Assembly: GCA_949987565.1 (NCBI GenBank)
Contig: OX465105.1
Span: forward strand, 21,335,221 to 21,399,220
Length of the DNA: 64,000 bases
DNA from: Luidia sarsii
Taxonomy: Eukaryota; Echinodermata; Asteroidea; Paxillosida; Luidiidae
Reading direction: 5' to 3'
How positions within the stretch are numbered: the first letter of the stretch is position 1; each line of letters starts with the position of its first letter. Made by a program: the position numbers and the translations under genes. Positions 45,001 through 56,853 of the stretch are shown piece after piece. The notes under the pieces are model-generated. The model was not told the origin of the DNA. It saw only the letters and a list, made by a program, of their open reading frames with translations, and did no database searches.

Positions 45001-48000
45001 TGCGCGAGTGTACCTGAAGTGGAGCTGGAAGGTATGATGTTGTCCGCATTCAGGGCAGCCAGCTCTGCCAGCTCATCCCTCCTCTCCTTCAGCTCCTGAC
45101 ATTTCTTAATGCTGGGCCTCCCTGAGGGCAGAAGAAAACAAAAACAGTTTAAAACAACAACCGGGACAAGAGCCAGAGCTGCACTGGTGCTAGCCAGAGG
45201 TTGACTCTGTTGACCCAGAGTCCCAGACCCAGGCCCAGGCTGGTTGGTCAACCAAGCGTGGACATGAGCCAGGCCCATGTGCGAATGAAAGCGCTTGGTG
45301 CACGCACTGCACTGCCCCTTATATCAACACGCTTCTTTCCCGCTGTGTTTTTTTACTGGGGGAAAACCGGGTCATCGCAATTGGGAACAGGCACAGAGGC
45401 TCCTGGGTGGCACACAGTGACTGGCTTATACTTTATAGCCATTCTCTTGGTTGATGACCTTGGTCGACCATCTTGGAACCAGCCATGGGACCCTGGTTCT
45501 CAAAGTTCCCCCAATGCCAAAAGCCCTTCAAGTTTGAGCAATCACAGCACGACCTCTAAGAAAGGGCCTCTAATAAAGGGCCTACTAGGATCAAAATGTC
45601 AGGCCCCTGTGGATTTGTATTATTCGTATATTGGGGTCATCTATGTTACCACAAGCAGTTTATGAGATTTGGGTGTTAGTGGAAGGTTTGCAGTGACACA
45701 ATGTATTTCTTTTCTTTCAAGAAGTGTGGCTCTGAAAAGAGCCGGTACCTCTTTTTAGAGCCACACTTCTTGAAAGAGAAGAGATACATGGTGTCACCTT
45801 AAACCGTCCACTTAGTTTTTCCACCCTGCAAACCTTCAAGTCTTTATCTACTTTATGATTGTGTTTTGTTTCTTGGCTTTGGTGGCTTTTATCTGTGAGG
45901 CTTCTATTTGTCTCGAGGATACCTTCCAGTCCGGCATCCTGCATTGCCTTGAGAAGAATCTTGACCTGGCGGGTCTCGCTTCCGACGCCCGCAAACAGCT
46001 TGGCGTAGGTAAAGCGGAGTCCGCTCAGCCTGACAAAGCGCTTGTACATCTCCAGCTTCTTGCCATCCTTCCCAGGGGCCTTGGCATCCCCTCCGCTACT
46101 GGCCGAGGTCTGGTGAGAGAGAGATGGAGGAGGAGAGAAGGGAATCACTGGGAGTGAGTGGCCCGCCTACTACGGTACGGTGCAGTCACAGCAACTGTGC
46201 ATACCGCCCAGTGGCGGAACTCTGATGTTCCGTGCGACGATCGATAAGATTCGCCAAGACCCGCTCAGAGCACAACTCTGCCTACTCTATGGGCTGCTCT
46301 GAAAAACAACTTTTGTCCAAACCAAGCTTCCCGGTCCCATTTACAAGTGCACAAGGGGGGGAGTTAGATGCATTAGTTCACCTTGGTTCTGCTGTTGGCA
46401 AGCCTGTAAGCAAGGTAAGGTAAAAAAGATTCCCCACCAATAAGATAAATAAAAATAAATAAAAATTGGCAACTGCCATTCTGTGCTGGGAAAGGATGCT
46501 GCAGGGTTTGCCCTGCATATTATCATTAAACTGTGAGTTGCCCCACCTTAATCTTTTGATGGGCCCCCTTGGGTATTTTGTCTCCAAAATGTGCCACCTC
46601 GGGGGTCAACGTCACCCATGCAAGAATGAACACTTAAAACCGTAGCACCAAAGCAAGTGCAAAGGCCTGTGTTAACAATTTGCTTCTACATTATGCATAG
46701 TTGCTTACTGTTTCTTGGCATGTTATTTATTTGCAGAAAAATAAAGTAAGAATAATGTTAATGCTGGCAAGTCATTGCACATCAAACACTTCGTCCAAGC
46801 ATTAAGAGATTTGGGGTTCATTTGCCCGTGGGAAAATCTGGAATTTTTGCTGGGGCCAAAAACAACAACGACGAAAACCCCAGAAAGGCCAGAATTTGCA
46901 TGGAGGAGCAGTGCACTCTGCATTGCACTAGTCAGCCAGCATGCTAGTGTTACTGGGAAAGGGATTACCTCTTGGCTGGTTTAGTTTTTGGTAAGACCCA
47001 GTCCCACATGATTCTGAAGTGTCCATCGGGGTTTTCCCCTGGATTTTTGGGAGTCCAAGGTACATGTAGCAGCCAATAATCTGTTCAATAAATGCATTTG
47101 GCATACTGTAAATATACGCTTCATTAGCTTAATCTTCCGGATGTCACAAATTCAATGGAGAGTGGGTCTGGAGTATGGCAGTTCATGTACATTCAGGTGG
47201 GCACATACTTTGCCAGAAGAAAACCTCTTTGCATCACTTTATACATGCTGGTGCTTTGGCTTGGTGTTCATCTTTCTAGTCCGACGTTAGATAAGACTTA
47301 AAGATTTGCATGGTGGAAGTGCTAAGTGTAAAGTTTGCGGTGACACCATGCACTGTAACTCTTCTCTTTAGAGAAGGAGTGTGGCTCTGAAAAGAGTCGG
47401 TAACTCAATGTTTCGGGTAGTGTGTACTGTGTACTCTACCCAATCTCCTCACGATGGGCAGGGTATGCAGCATGCACTACCCGAAACACTGAGTTATCGA
47501 CTCTTTTTAGAGCCACACTCGGGATCCCGCCCGAGCTGCCTGAAATAGTCTTTTATCAGGCATCGGGCAAAGCACTGAGCACTCAGTGTTTATCACATCG
47601 AGCAGGGCAAAACGAATTACATTCACATCACCGCAAACATCATGTTATATCTATGACCATGAGTCTGGATTTCCCCACACGCACAAAGATTCGAGCCTGC
47701 GATACCGTCCATTCTTTCATGTTTGTACTTTCATGTTTGTAGCAAACTGATCAGCAGTCAGCACCAGACACTAGCCTATTCAGCTGTACCCAGGGCTTTA
47801 GTCTAAGGCACTCCAATACTGTATGTGCATGTTCATGATCACGATGTATGTAGTTCTGTAGCAATGTGCAATTAAACATCCTTAAAGCCCCTACACAACA
47901 TTGGTCGAGGTCAAAGAATAGCATCCATACGTTGTCTTATCTCACATATGCATGAAAAAGCAAACCTGTGAAAATTTCAGCTCAATCTGCCAACCGAGTC

Positions 48001-51000
48001 GCGTGAAAATGGTGAAAACCGCTTCATTTGTTTCGCGAAAATGCAGCATTCAAAGCCGTACTGTTCCGAAAAATAGTTTAGATCTCGGTGAGATGTAAAC
48101 TATTTCTTTTACTCATTTCTCCCAAAATACAACATTTTAGGCAGAAATATTTCATTGAGAGGTTTCTACAATAACCATCTTCATGTAAATCTGTGAACAT
48201 TTCTGTTTTTTGATAATACCATGTTATGATCTTATGTTGTGTAGGGGCTTTAACACAGCCCTTTGCACAAGCTAAGGTGCTATGGTTTTGAGTATTCATT
48301 TTTTCAAGCGTGACCCCTTAGCACCAGACCATAGCCTGTTCAGCTGTTCCCAGGGGTTTCTGAGGCAAGTTATAGCCAGGGGGGTTTGGATGATCAGTCT
48401 TACAGTTACAGGCAGGGTTTTCCTTGCATATTAAACTGTGAGGTGGCCCACTGCATTGCTTTGATGGGCCACCTTGGGTGTTGGTCTCCAAAACTTGCCA
48501 CCTCAGAGGGTCAATATCAGTCTCGAAAGATGAAAACCAATCATAAGCACTTGTATATGTGATGCAAAAAGTATGACAGTCATGTACTATGGAGCTACAT
48601 GTACAGATCCATCTCATATCAACGTTGGGACTCATTTATTGAGTGAATGATGGTTGCCAACTTGGATTCACAAAAGTACTTGAAAGGGGAATCCTGTTAT
48701 GGGTATAGCTCTTCGGAAACACTAGGCTCTGCACTCTCTGCACACTGTTTTCCATTGTCAAGGTTTACAGCAAACAGATTTTCCAAATCTTAACCTGCTG
48801 GAGAAAAATATCCCCTAAAATGGAGTCTCCGATTTGTGTAACAATCTCTCAAGCCTGTGGCAACTTGAAAGTGTTGACATTTCAGAGTGTCTGAAATTGA
48901 ATTACGGTTTCCAAAAGAAGACTCTCCTTTCCAGTCCTCTGGCCAAAGCCGTCCTAGCCCATGGCCCTGCCCCAGTCGTAGCTGGGTCAAGGTGATTTGG
49001 GGGGAGGCAGAGGTGGAGAGGCTCAGGGAGAGGGGGGGGGGGGGGAGGGGGACAAAAGACTGCGCAAGGATTGGAAGACTTGAAGCATCCAGCCATGAAT
49101 GTAAAAAAAGGATGTAATTTGCCGTGAAAAGGGGCAATTTCTGAAAGCGAAAGTAAAGGTCACTCCATTGGTTGTTGTAATTGTTGTGGGTTGTTAAACC
49201 ATGCACAGGCCTGTGAATCTAATAGAAAGTATTTATGCCGTGACTAGCTGCCTTATGCAACCTGGTTTTCTGAGAGCTGGAAAGCAAACAGGAGAATATC
49301 ACTTTTTAAGTCTGGCTGAGAATGTGTGTTATCAGGAGTCCTGATAAATGAATAAATATTATAGGCTGTACCGGTATGTACATACTGAGGGGGTGTACTG
49401 GTATACAACATAGGGGCTGTATGTTGTTCCATAATGTAGGCACACAGAAAGAGAATGCACAGTCTATCGATTTATTCACCGGTGTTTCCTTTGGTTTACC
49501 CAGGGAGATGCCTGCCAGTGGATAAAACACTGAGCACTATATTTGTTACCCCTCTGCCTTTGCTGAAAGTTCTTCTCGATAGCGTTTCTCGGGTCTAGCA
49601 CGCTTCTTCAAATACTCGCAGGCAAAAGCCGTGATTTGAAGAAGGCTGCTAAATGCCGCAAGGAGTCATGCAGATTGAGACTGCCTGTAGTTATTTGGGT
49701 ATCCCAAATGGCCAGCTAGACTGGTTTGGAATGGCCTCCAACGGGCCCTGGACAATTTCCAACTATCATTTGGCCACAGGGCCACTGCTACTTGCTAGAT
49801 TTCAATCCTGATATTTCTTATAAAATTCATACATGTAAATGTAACAAAGGTTTGCCCAGACAGCCATGTTAGGCTCACTGATGAAAAATGAACCACCTGA
49901 GGAAAGCATCTGATTGCATCTGATGAAGCCGTAGTTGCTACGTAAATGTATTTAAACATGTCCCAACAGGTTCGTCTTTTACTTTAAGTACTATCCAGTA
50001 TGAGTGTAATTAGTGCCTTATGTGCACTTGTCCCAGCGGCAACCACTTCATCATTGAATCGGATGAAGTTGTGGTTGCTATGAAAGCCTAATACACTTTT
50101 CCTAACAGGAAACTGGTTAGTCTTTCCTTTGTTTGTTTGGTTAGCACTCGTTCTCTTCGTACAGTGTACATGTCGTATACATCCGTATCTGTGTCTTCAG
50201 ATGGGATTTATTTGCGAAAGGTTTACAAATTACAATGAGCTGCTGCCAGCAACTTGCCAGACAGAAGTGCACCTTGCTCAAGCCACTGTGAGCGGCTGAG
50301 AAAGTGTTAACAATTTGACAACAACAGGTTTACAACAATACGTAGGTTGCTCGCATCTGCAGATATACGGCAGTTAATGGTCAAATGCTTAGAACTGACT
50401 GGTTCCCCCCCCCCCACCACCAAAGATAGTTGACTATTTAGGAAGGCCGTCATTTAAGGGCTGAATAGCTCAGATGGTAAGACGTAAGAGCACTGGTAAA
50501 CTACCCCAGAGGACTCAGGTCCAGGTCCAGTCCAAGACACCTTTGCCATTTTTCAAAATTAGTTCCCAGTCAGTTGATTTGTTGGACTAGTTATTAATTA
50601 TTGCAATTACACGTAGGCATATATTCTAACTCTGATTTGTTGCATGTAACTTGCAGATATGACTTCTCTCTCCTAACCCCCCCCCCCCAAGTTAAAAAAA
50701 CAGTTGACAGTAGTAGCTGGGGATGATCAGGTGACATACATTTGGAACTAAAAAAAAAAGGGGGGTTCTGACGGTCCACTAAAATTCTGAGGCACAAGAC
50801 TGATTGTCGCTGATGAATTTTCCACTCCTGAATTCGAGCCCTGAAAGGGGCAAGCAAGCTACACTAATGCTGCAGTGTGTTTATCCTTTTCTTAGAGTTG
50901 GGGAGATTGAGTGTAAAATTACTGGGGGGTTGAATCTTGTTATTTCTTTTTTAAGCGGTGATGGTGGGGGGTTCCATTTTGGAGTGCGGACACACCCTCA

Positions 51001-54000
51001 GCTTTCAAGGTTATGGGGCAGAGGTCCAATGCGCAACCCAGAAACTTGTTTTTCTTGCTTGAACCGGTATATATATATATATCAAAATTCAATTCCCGTG
51101 GGATTCGGCCTGCACGCATTTCAAACAAAGTTGTTCCAACATGGTAAAAAGCCGGATTATTTACGCCTTTTTTGGTGATCGGTGAGGCAAGGCTCGCAAG
51201 GACGAGATGGCAAACAAGAGTGAGTGCTTGGACTGATTGATATGCTGCTGTACCTGGCTAATGTACACATGTACATACATACATATATCTAGATATGGCC
51301 ATGTGTACAGTCTCCATTTATGCACACTCTACATGTATGTATGCATTATCACTAAGCATTTTACTCGGTAGGGTTTGACTTTTTGATTTTTTCTTTCCCA
51401 AACCAAAGTGGCCATTTTAGGTCTTCCAGCTTGCAATTGTATGTGACTGTTTTATTTATGTTTGTAAATCACGCTTACCTCAGTTCTTTGAACTGCTCAT
51501 ATAAACCATTCCAATAAATTCTAAATTTCTAATATAAACCAGTTCAATTCAGTTCAATTCAATAGTCACCCAGACCTACATCATGTCGTAAATTTACCCC
51601 CAAAATACATGTAAGTCCCGAAAATAAGCCCCGAAAATGTGCATGCATGAATTGAATTTAAGCTCCATTGGTCAGTATAGTCATGCGAAAAATGGCATGG
51701 AAAAAAAAATCCCACAAGAAAATTGCTTAGAGTTGCTTGAAATCTGTGCTGCCCTGGAGGCTATGCAAAGCACACACGCTATGGCAAAGTGCAAGTCAGA
51801 CGTAGTCAAGATAGCAATATGGTGGGTTGCTAAATTATTTTTAAACTTGGCTTTCCCACTCAGCATACTTTTATTCCAGTGTCTCCATTGAAAATGACTG
51901 CAAGAATGAGCCTGTGTCCAATTCCACTGGTTTGGGGCTGGATTCACTGCACGAGTCTATATGAGAAACAGAACTGGCTATAGCCACTGGCTAAGCTGCT
52001 TCCATAGACTTGGGTGTGACTTGAAGCCATAGTCCAGGAGTTGTGGGAGACAGCCTGAAGCTGCAGTGTCGCTAAGCCCCAAGCAACAGGAACACTGACT
52101 GGACAAGCTACAGGGTCAGACCCTGTAGCTCAGTCACAGTACAATATTTTTTCTCCCTGCAGCATAGCAATGGCTTGTGTACTGCAAAGTCCTATATTTG
52201 TGAATGCATCATAGTACGTTTGGAGTCCATTTCTGAGAGGTTTGGGCAGTTTTAAAGTGAGATTGAACAAACTGTAGTTTGAAAATAAATGTTTCCCAAA
52301 AAGGGAAAATCTACAATGATGACATTGTGGGTGGCATATATGATTACTACTGTATGTCCGGCGGCATGTTGACATTAACCATTTCACACTGATATCAAAT
52401 GAGGTGCATTCAATTCGCTTCCTTGGGTAGTAAACCCAGTTCAACCCCGTGTAACCCTGCTTTCACACAGGGTATGTTGGAGCAATCCAGGGCTGACTAG
52501 GCGCGCACCCAGGGAAGCTAATCAAATGCAGTCTACATTACAAGTAACAGCGTCACAATACAATAGCACTGACTCTTGGCTGGTGCCTCTGGCATGAGTC
52601 AGCTGAATGCGGGAACTGTGGCTATCAAACAGACTGGGCTACTGTGCACACTCTGAATAGGATAATGGTATCCTAAAGATGAGCTGCATCTTGTAGTACA
52701 TTTCAGTGTTGTAGGTCTCGCGACTGTATCGAGACCCTTTTTTTGCGGGTCTCAGTCTCAGTCTCGGTCTCATCTTATCAAAGTCTCGGTCTCAGGAGTC
52801 TGGTCTTGGTCTCAAAAGCTCCGGTCTTGGTATCGGTTGCTGCTTTCTTGGTCTCAGACATGAAGGTCTCGACTCTTGACTACAACACTGGACTGCATTA
52901 TGTACATGTGTACTGTACGTGTGTCTGATGATAACGGGCCCCATCCAGTGCAAATCAATTGGAGGAACTCCAGCACAAAGTGATTACATTTTCTACAAGA
53001 AGACATAGCTACATACCTTTCCTGATTTTGCCTTCTGTTTCTTGGCATCTCCTCTGCTCCCGGTGTCTCTCGCCTTCCGTTTCCCACTCTTCTCCTGCTT
53101 CTCCATCGGCTGTTCGTCGTCTGAATCCCCATCTGGCGACGGGAGAGGGTCGATAGACAAACTGCTGCTCACCGAGCTAGAATCAGAGTCTAGACCGCTG
53201 GTCTTTGGTGGGCGGCCTCCCGCACTGCCTCTCCTCTTGTCGGTCTCCTCTTTGTCGGAGCTCTCTTCCTTGGAGTTTCTCTGGCAGCGGACGACGCTGG
53301 GGGACAGTTGCTGGGAGGTTTTCCTTTTTTTCCTTATGGCTTTTTTTGGTGGCATCCGCTTAGGGGCGTCCGAAACCTCCCCGGCACTGGAACTCTGCTC
53401 AGAGGAGCTGCCCAGGTCCGAATGAGCCTCCCTGACTCTGCCTTTGGAGGGTTTCGCTGAGGTGTCACTTTCGTCACCCTCCGACGAGTCCTCCGCCTGG
53501 GATTTGGACTTGGGACGGTGTTTCCTGGAGAGTGGCTCCGAGTCCGAGTCAGAGTCAGAGTCAGAGTGCATCTCCTCGGCAGATCCGCTTCGGGCTTTTT
53601 TCTTGGCGGCTTGCTTTGTCGTCTCCTGGCGCTCTGGCAATGAGTCGCGTCTTGCCTTCTTGGACTTTCTCACTGTGGATGAGAGGGCTTCGTCGACGTC
53701 ACTGTCCGATACTCTGGCCGAGGCTGAGCTTCTCGACTGAGGATGCGACTTTTTACCCGAGGTAGATCCAGAGGTTTTGTCCGGTTTCTTCCTTCTCCGG
53801 GCTCCAGGTCCATCATCTCCTCTCTTCTTGGTGTTCAGCGGCTTTCCCGACGGCTGCCTGCTGCGTCTCGCTTTGAGAGGTTCGTCGTCTTCCTCCTCTG
53901 ATGATCTCGTCTCTTGTCTACCCTTTGGCCGTTTGCCAGATAAAAACCTCTTTGACTTGTCTCTCTGCGCGGCTTTTGAGCCAGCACGCTTCTCACTAAG

Positions 54001-55560
54001 CTGGTAGGAGGCAGAACTACTGGAATTGTCACTAATTAGGTCGGACTCCTTCAGGGACGGCTTTCTCTGTTGTCTTGATTTTGCTCCCGCTTTAGAGAGA
54101 GGCTCGTCTGAGTCAGAGGAGGAAGTTGCTGGAGATTCTTCTCCTTTTCCCTCGTCGCTGCTGGAGTCCTGGTGGCACTTTGCGGCTGCTTTTGGGGACG
54201 TCTTCCGACTCGATCCCCTGGAGCGTTTCTGAGGGCGCCAATCATCGTCATCCTCGGTGTCGGAGGACTCGTCACTGCTGTGGCTGGAGTCATCTTCCGA
54301 GCTTGAATGCTCAACCTTTTTTCGACTCGGTGGTCTCGTCTTTCTTGTCTGTGATGCAACTCTTCCTGTGGCTTTCTGTCTGGCCTCACGATTCTGTGTT
54401 CCTTTGGATGCAGTGGTTTCCCCGCTCGGCTTGTCTGTTTTCTTCTTACTCGTTGATTTTGTGCTTATTTTAGAGAGTGGCTCATCCGACTCAGAAGAGG
54501 ACTCTGTCGGGGATTGGTCGTCTTCATCACTGCTGGAGCCTTGACGATATTTTGCAACTTTCTTCGGGGAAATCGACTTGGATGCTTTCCTCGGGTATTT
54601 ATGAGCACTCCCAGATTTCTGGTCTGGGGTCTTCAGTTCCTCCCTCTCCTCTTCATCAGTATCTAAGGGCATGTCTTCCTTGTCACTTGAATCCCTATCG
54701 CCATCATCATCATCATCTGAGGAATCTGGACTGACCGATCCAGCAACTTTGCTCTTGACTGCAAGCCGGGAGCTTTTCCCTGTCTTCCTATTGGACTGCT
54801 TGAGGACCTTCATGTCCTCCTTTTCATCCTCATCTTTTTCCTCATATTCTTCCTCCTCCACATCTTCCTCTTGCTCATCTCCTTCCTTGGACTGTTTGAT
54901 GGCCTTCTCCCCATCCTCTTCCTCCTCATTATCTTCCTCACCCTCCTCCTCATCCTCCTCTTCCTCTTCCTCTCCCTCCTCATCCTCTTCATCGCCTTCC
55001 TCGTGTTCCTCCCCATCCTTCCTCCTCTCGACCACATTGGAAAATTCGCCTCCAGACGCCTCTGCCTCGCTCTCGTTCCTGAGCTGCAGTTCAAGGTCAC
55101 TGGCCTGCTCCTCCTCCCCCGACGATGCATCCCTGTCAGCTCCAAAACTGCCGTCATCTAGATCAGCGGTTGCTTTCTTCCATTGCTTGGGTCGCTTCTC
55201 TCGCTTAAGATGTGCCGAATCGTCACCAGAAGATGTGCCATCACTACTGGAATCACCGGAAAGAGATTTGACAGGTCTGTCATTCTGTTTTGGCCTGGGG
55301 ACTAAGGGGTGAGAGGTCACGCCGTTTGAGCGGGAAACCTTTTTGTTCCCAGAGGACAGTTTCTTACTCTTGCTGGCGTGATCTACCTCGTCCTCTTCCG
55401 CCCTCTCCTTCCGTCCATCCATCTTCAGCCGCTTTGTGCGCTTGGTCGCGCTATGCGAGGACGAAGACCATTCTTCTTCGGCATTTTCCGAGCTGTTGGG
55501 GTCCGCTTCGTCAGAAGAGCTATCTGGAATTACGATACGCTTTCGCTTCTTGGTGGCCAT
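41905..55560 (-). CDS. HIRIP3: HIRIP3-like histone chaperone, four coding exons
   Basis: Exons 53017-55560, 45923-46109, 45014-45121 and 41905-42056 join in phase (0, 1, 1) to 996 residues. Human HIRIP3 is a nuclear HIRA-interacting protein whose C-terminal CHZ motif binds H2A-H2B. The matching C-terminus here is [20 protein letters not shown], then a helix to [45 protein letters not shown], and the tail [16 protein letters not shown]. Exon 1 is highly charged and Ser-rich: a Lys/Arg start (KKRKR, likely nuclear localisation), long Glu/Asp runs at about 185-240, and repeated SDEPLS(K/R) motifs typical of CK2 sites. The protein is nearly twice the human length (about 556). The N-terminal conserved domain of vertebrate HIRIP3 (FFRGRPDL..LT..) was not found. 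Start ATG at 55560 has context AAAATGG. Confidence 0.9.
42068..43034. repeat. ~1 kb GGGAGA/GGGGAGA purine tract in HIRIP3 intron 3
   Basis: Almost uninterrupted plus-strand purine from units GAGAGGGA and GAGAGGGG, with a few AGAAGTTAGAGGGAAGAGGG interruptions repeated at about 42430, 42490, 42608, 42686, 42819 and 42870. On the sense strand this is continuous polypyrimidine ending about 12 nt from the exon-4 acceptor. Confidence 0.95.
43035..43867. other. HIRIP3 intron 3, middle part
   Basis: Unique-looking intron sequence. No exon or known element recognised; an ACATGTACAT word lies near 43460. Confidence 0.4.
43868..44620. repeat. 32-bp minisatellite in HIRIP3 intron 3
   Basis: About 23 units of TGGGGTCCCAGGGTCCTGGT + GTTCTAGGGTCC, with internal 10-11 bp subperiodicity (GGGTCCTGGG/GTTCTAGGGTCC). 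Units become degenerate after about 44280. Confidence 0.95.
44825..44952. repeat. Triplicated 35-bp segment plus hairpin-repeat end
   Basis: Three tandem copies of CAGGTTTCTTTTCAGAACCA + CACCTCTTCTT, then CATGGTGTCACCGCAAACCC. These words recur at 40448, 45684 and 47325. Confidence 0.8.
45014..45121 (-). CDS. HIRIP3: HIRIP3 coding exon 3
   Basis: Acceptor TTCTTCTGCCCTCAG|GGA at 45122, donor TTCAG|GTACAC at 45013. 108 nt, phase 1 in and out. Encodes [20 protein letters not shown] and [10 protein letters not shown], which match the human TPTLAKCRALK...DVANIISGSG segment. Confidence 0.9.
45684..45806. mobile_element. Foldback element in HIRIP3 intron 2
   Basis: Nearly symmetric: GGTTTGCAGTGACACAATGT at the left and ACATGGTGTCACCTTAAACC at the right, with central arms AGAAGTGTGGCTCTGAAAAG / CTTTTTAGAGCCACACTTCT. 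Confidence 0.85.
45923..46109 (-). CDS. HIRIP3: HIRIP3 coding exon 2
   Basis: Acceptor CATCTCTCTCTCACCAG|ACC at 46110, donor TGGAAG|GTATCC at 45922. 187 nt, phase 0 in, 1 out. Encodes the [18 protein letters not shown] helical block. Confidence 0.9.
47523..47665 (+). mobile_element. SINE family 2 body
   Basis: GGATCCCGCCCGAGCTGCC, GGGCAAAGCACTGAGCAC and AAACATCATGTTATATCTAT match the 39512 SINE. The 5' tRNA-like head is replaced by a foldback element ending at 47520. Confidence 0.7.
47882..48253 (+). mobile_element. MITE family B, subfamily 2, copy 4
   Basis: TTAAAGCCCCTACACAACAT at the left and GTTGTGTAGGGGCTTTAA at the right. The best-preserved terminal repeats of the family; body in the same order as 4358 and 5951. 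Confidence 0.85.
50458..50575 (+). mobile_element. tRNA-derived SINE, family 1
   Basis: GGGCTGAATAGCTCAGATGG head, degenerate B box, and GTCCAGTCCAAGACACCTTTGCC body join. Confidence 0.6.
52704..52890. mobile_element. MITE family E, CAGTGTTGTAG termini, GGTCTC-rich
   Basis: CAGTGTTGTAGGTCTCGCGA at the left and CTTGACTACAACACTG at the right. The interior is a run of GTCTCGGTCTC-like units. 187 bp, in HIRIP3 intron. Confidence 0.8.
53017..55560 (-). CDS. HIRIP3: HIRIP3 first coding exon, codons 1-848
   Basis: 2544 nt, ending GGAAAG|GTATGT at 53016, phase 0. The exon starts upstream at about 55595 after the acceptor CTTTCTTCCCATTGCAG. From that acceptor to the ATG, 35 nt include an out-of-frame weak ATG (CCCATGCC). 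Spliced to the 57888 donor, an in-frame TGA lies 17 codons before the ATG, supporting this start. Confidence 0.9.
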
Positions 55561-55800
55561 TTTGGCATGGGTGACCGGAGTACCGGTAGCTGCAACTGCA
55601 ATGGGAAGAAAGCATTAATAAGCGGAATTTCCAATTGGACTTAAATCAACCGAGAAAATAGCTTTATTTCAAATTGGTCAATCTTAAACGCTAGTCACAC
55701 TAGAGGCAGAATGAGCCAAAAATCCCAAAATGCCGTCAGAATGAAATTTCTATCCTGGATATTTGAAATGCAGTGTGCACAGAATTCTAGTGTTAGTGTA

Positions 55801-55891
55801 CTGTGCTCCAACTACATTTGAAAAATTGTGAGAAAACTTTGATTGGACAGGGACTTGAACCCGAGACCTCTGGATTAACTTACCACAATCT
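55801..55891 (-). mobile_element. SINE family 1, reverse partial copy
   Basis: Minus strand: TTAATCCAGAGGTCTCGGGT then TCAAGTCCCTGTCCAATCAA. Lies head-to-head with the plus copy at 55895. Confidence 0.6.
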
Positions 55892-55894
55892 TAA

Positions 55895-56045
55895 GGGCTG
55901 GATAGCTCAGATGGAAGCGCACTGGTAGTCTGGTACATTAATCCAGCGGTCTTGGGTTCAAGTCCCGGTCCAGTCCAAGTTTTCTTTGCCAATTGTTCAA
56001 TTTGTTCAAAAGTTCCCAGTTTGACTTTTCAAATGTTGAAAGGCA
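55895..56045 (+). mobile_element. tRNA-derived SINE, family 1, best copy
   Basis: GGGCTGGATAGCTCAGATGG, GTCTTGGGTTCAAGTCCCGG (B box) and the body TTGCCAATTGTTCAATTTGT. The head still resembles a tRNA but has an enlarged anticodon/variable region. Confidence 0.75.
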
Positions 56046-56420
56046 TCTTGAAAATTCTTCATTTGGGCTAGTTCTGCTTGATACCTGGCAGAGCCCCAAT
56101 AAGTATTCATGATGAGCCTTTACCAATTAGCACTCCTGCACTAATTGGTAAGTGTGCTCACGGTGTGTTTCCACTACACTTGAAATATGGGAAATTCAAC
56201 TAAGACGATGCTTGAATTTCAAATGGATAAAACTTACTGAAAACTTTACTGAAAACTTATTGACTTAAAACTTTATATGATGATTGTATGAAACTATGAT
56301 GTACAGTATCAATACTATCATGTACAGTACAGTATTTCAATTTACAATCTACATGTACATGTACACGTTACGTACATGTATACATGTTAATGTATGCAGA
56401 GTGTACATACACTGATACTA

Positions 56421-56705
56421 GTCCCACTTACTAGGCCACTAGAAGCTCCTCTGAAACGATTTGTGTGTTGATATGTCGCACTAGCATCCCACGGCGTCTA
56501 GTAATATAATTATAGTAAAACAGACATTCTCAACAGATGGCCTTAAAAAAGTGCCCGAAATCGTGTCAAAAGATTCAATAAAAACTAAAAGCACCTGCCG
56601 GATTCTGTCAAGACGAACAAGTGGTATTTCAGCGGTACTTACGATTACTTTTTGGATTACAATTCCGACCAAATATCTCCTATGTCGGCATCGGACATGT
56701 CGAGT
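56421..56705. repeat. Duplicated segment, copy 1
   Basis: Shares with 56854-57135 the words GTCCCACTTACTAGGCC, GTGCCCGAAATCG, CTGCCGGATTCT, GACGAACAAGTGGTA and TCAGCGGTACTTACGATT. The minus strand carries MSDADIGDIWSEL before a stop. Confidence 0.8.
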
Positions 56706-56853
56706 TGTTCAAAACGCAATATGTTTACAAGTACACCATGTACACGATGTAAAATCTCATCATGCGCTTTAGCAATGAGCCCACATACATACCATATATT
56801 ACACGAAGACTGGGTACTAGACGTTGAGAATGTCTGTTTTACTAGTACTAAAT

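Larger units (their letters stand above)
46110..53016. other. HIRIP3 intron 1 of the coding region (6.9 kb)
   Basis: No internal exon recognised. Holds foldback arms at 47377-47422 and 47475-47520, a SINE family 2 body (47523-47665), MITE B (47882-48253), a GA/G-run at about 49015-49050, two diverged direct copies around 49915-50110 (GATGAAG..GTAGTTGCTA), a SINE (50458-50575) and a MITE (52704-52890). Confidence 0.6.

Noticed and set aside
54671..55312. Plus-strand Ser-rich 213-codon frame
   Set aside because: Complement of the Glu/Asp-rich HIRIP3 exon.
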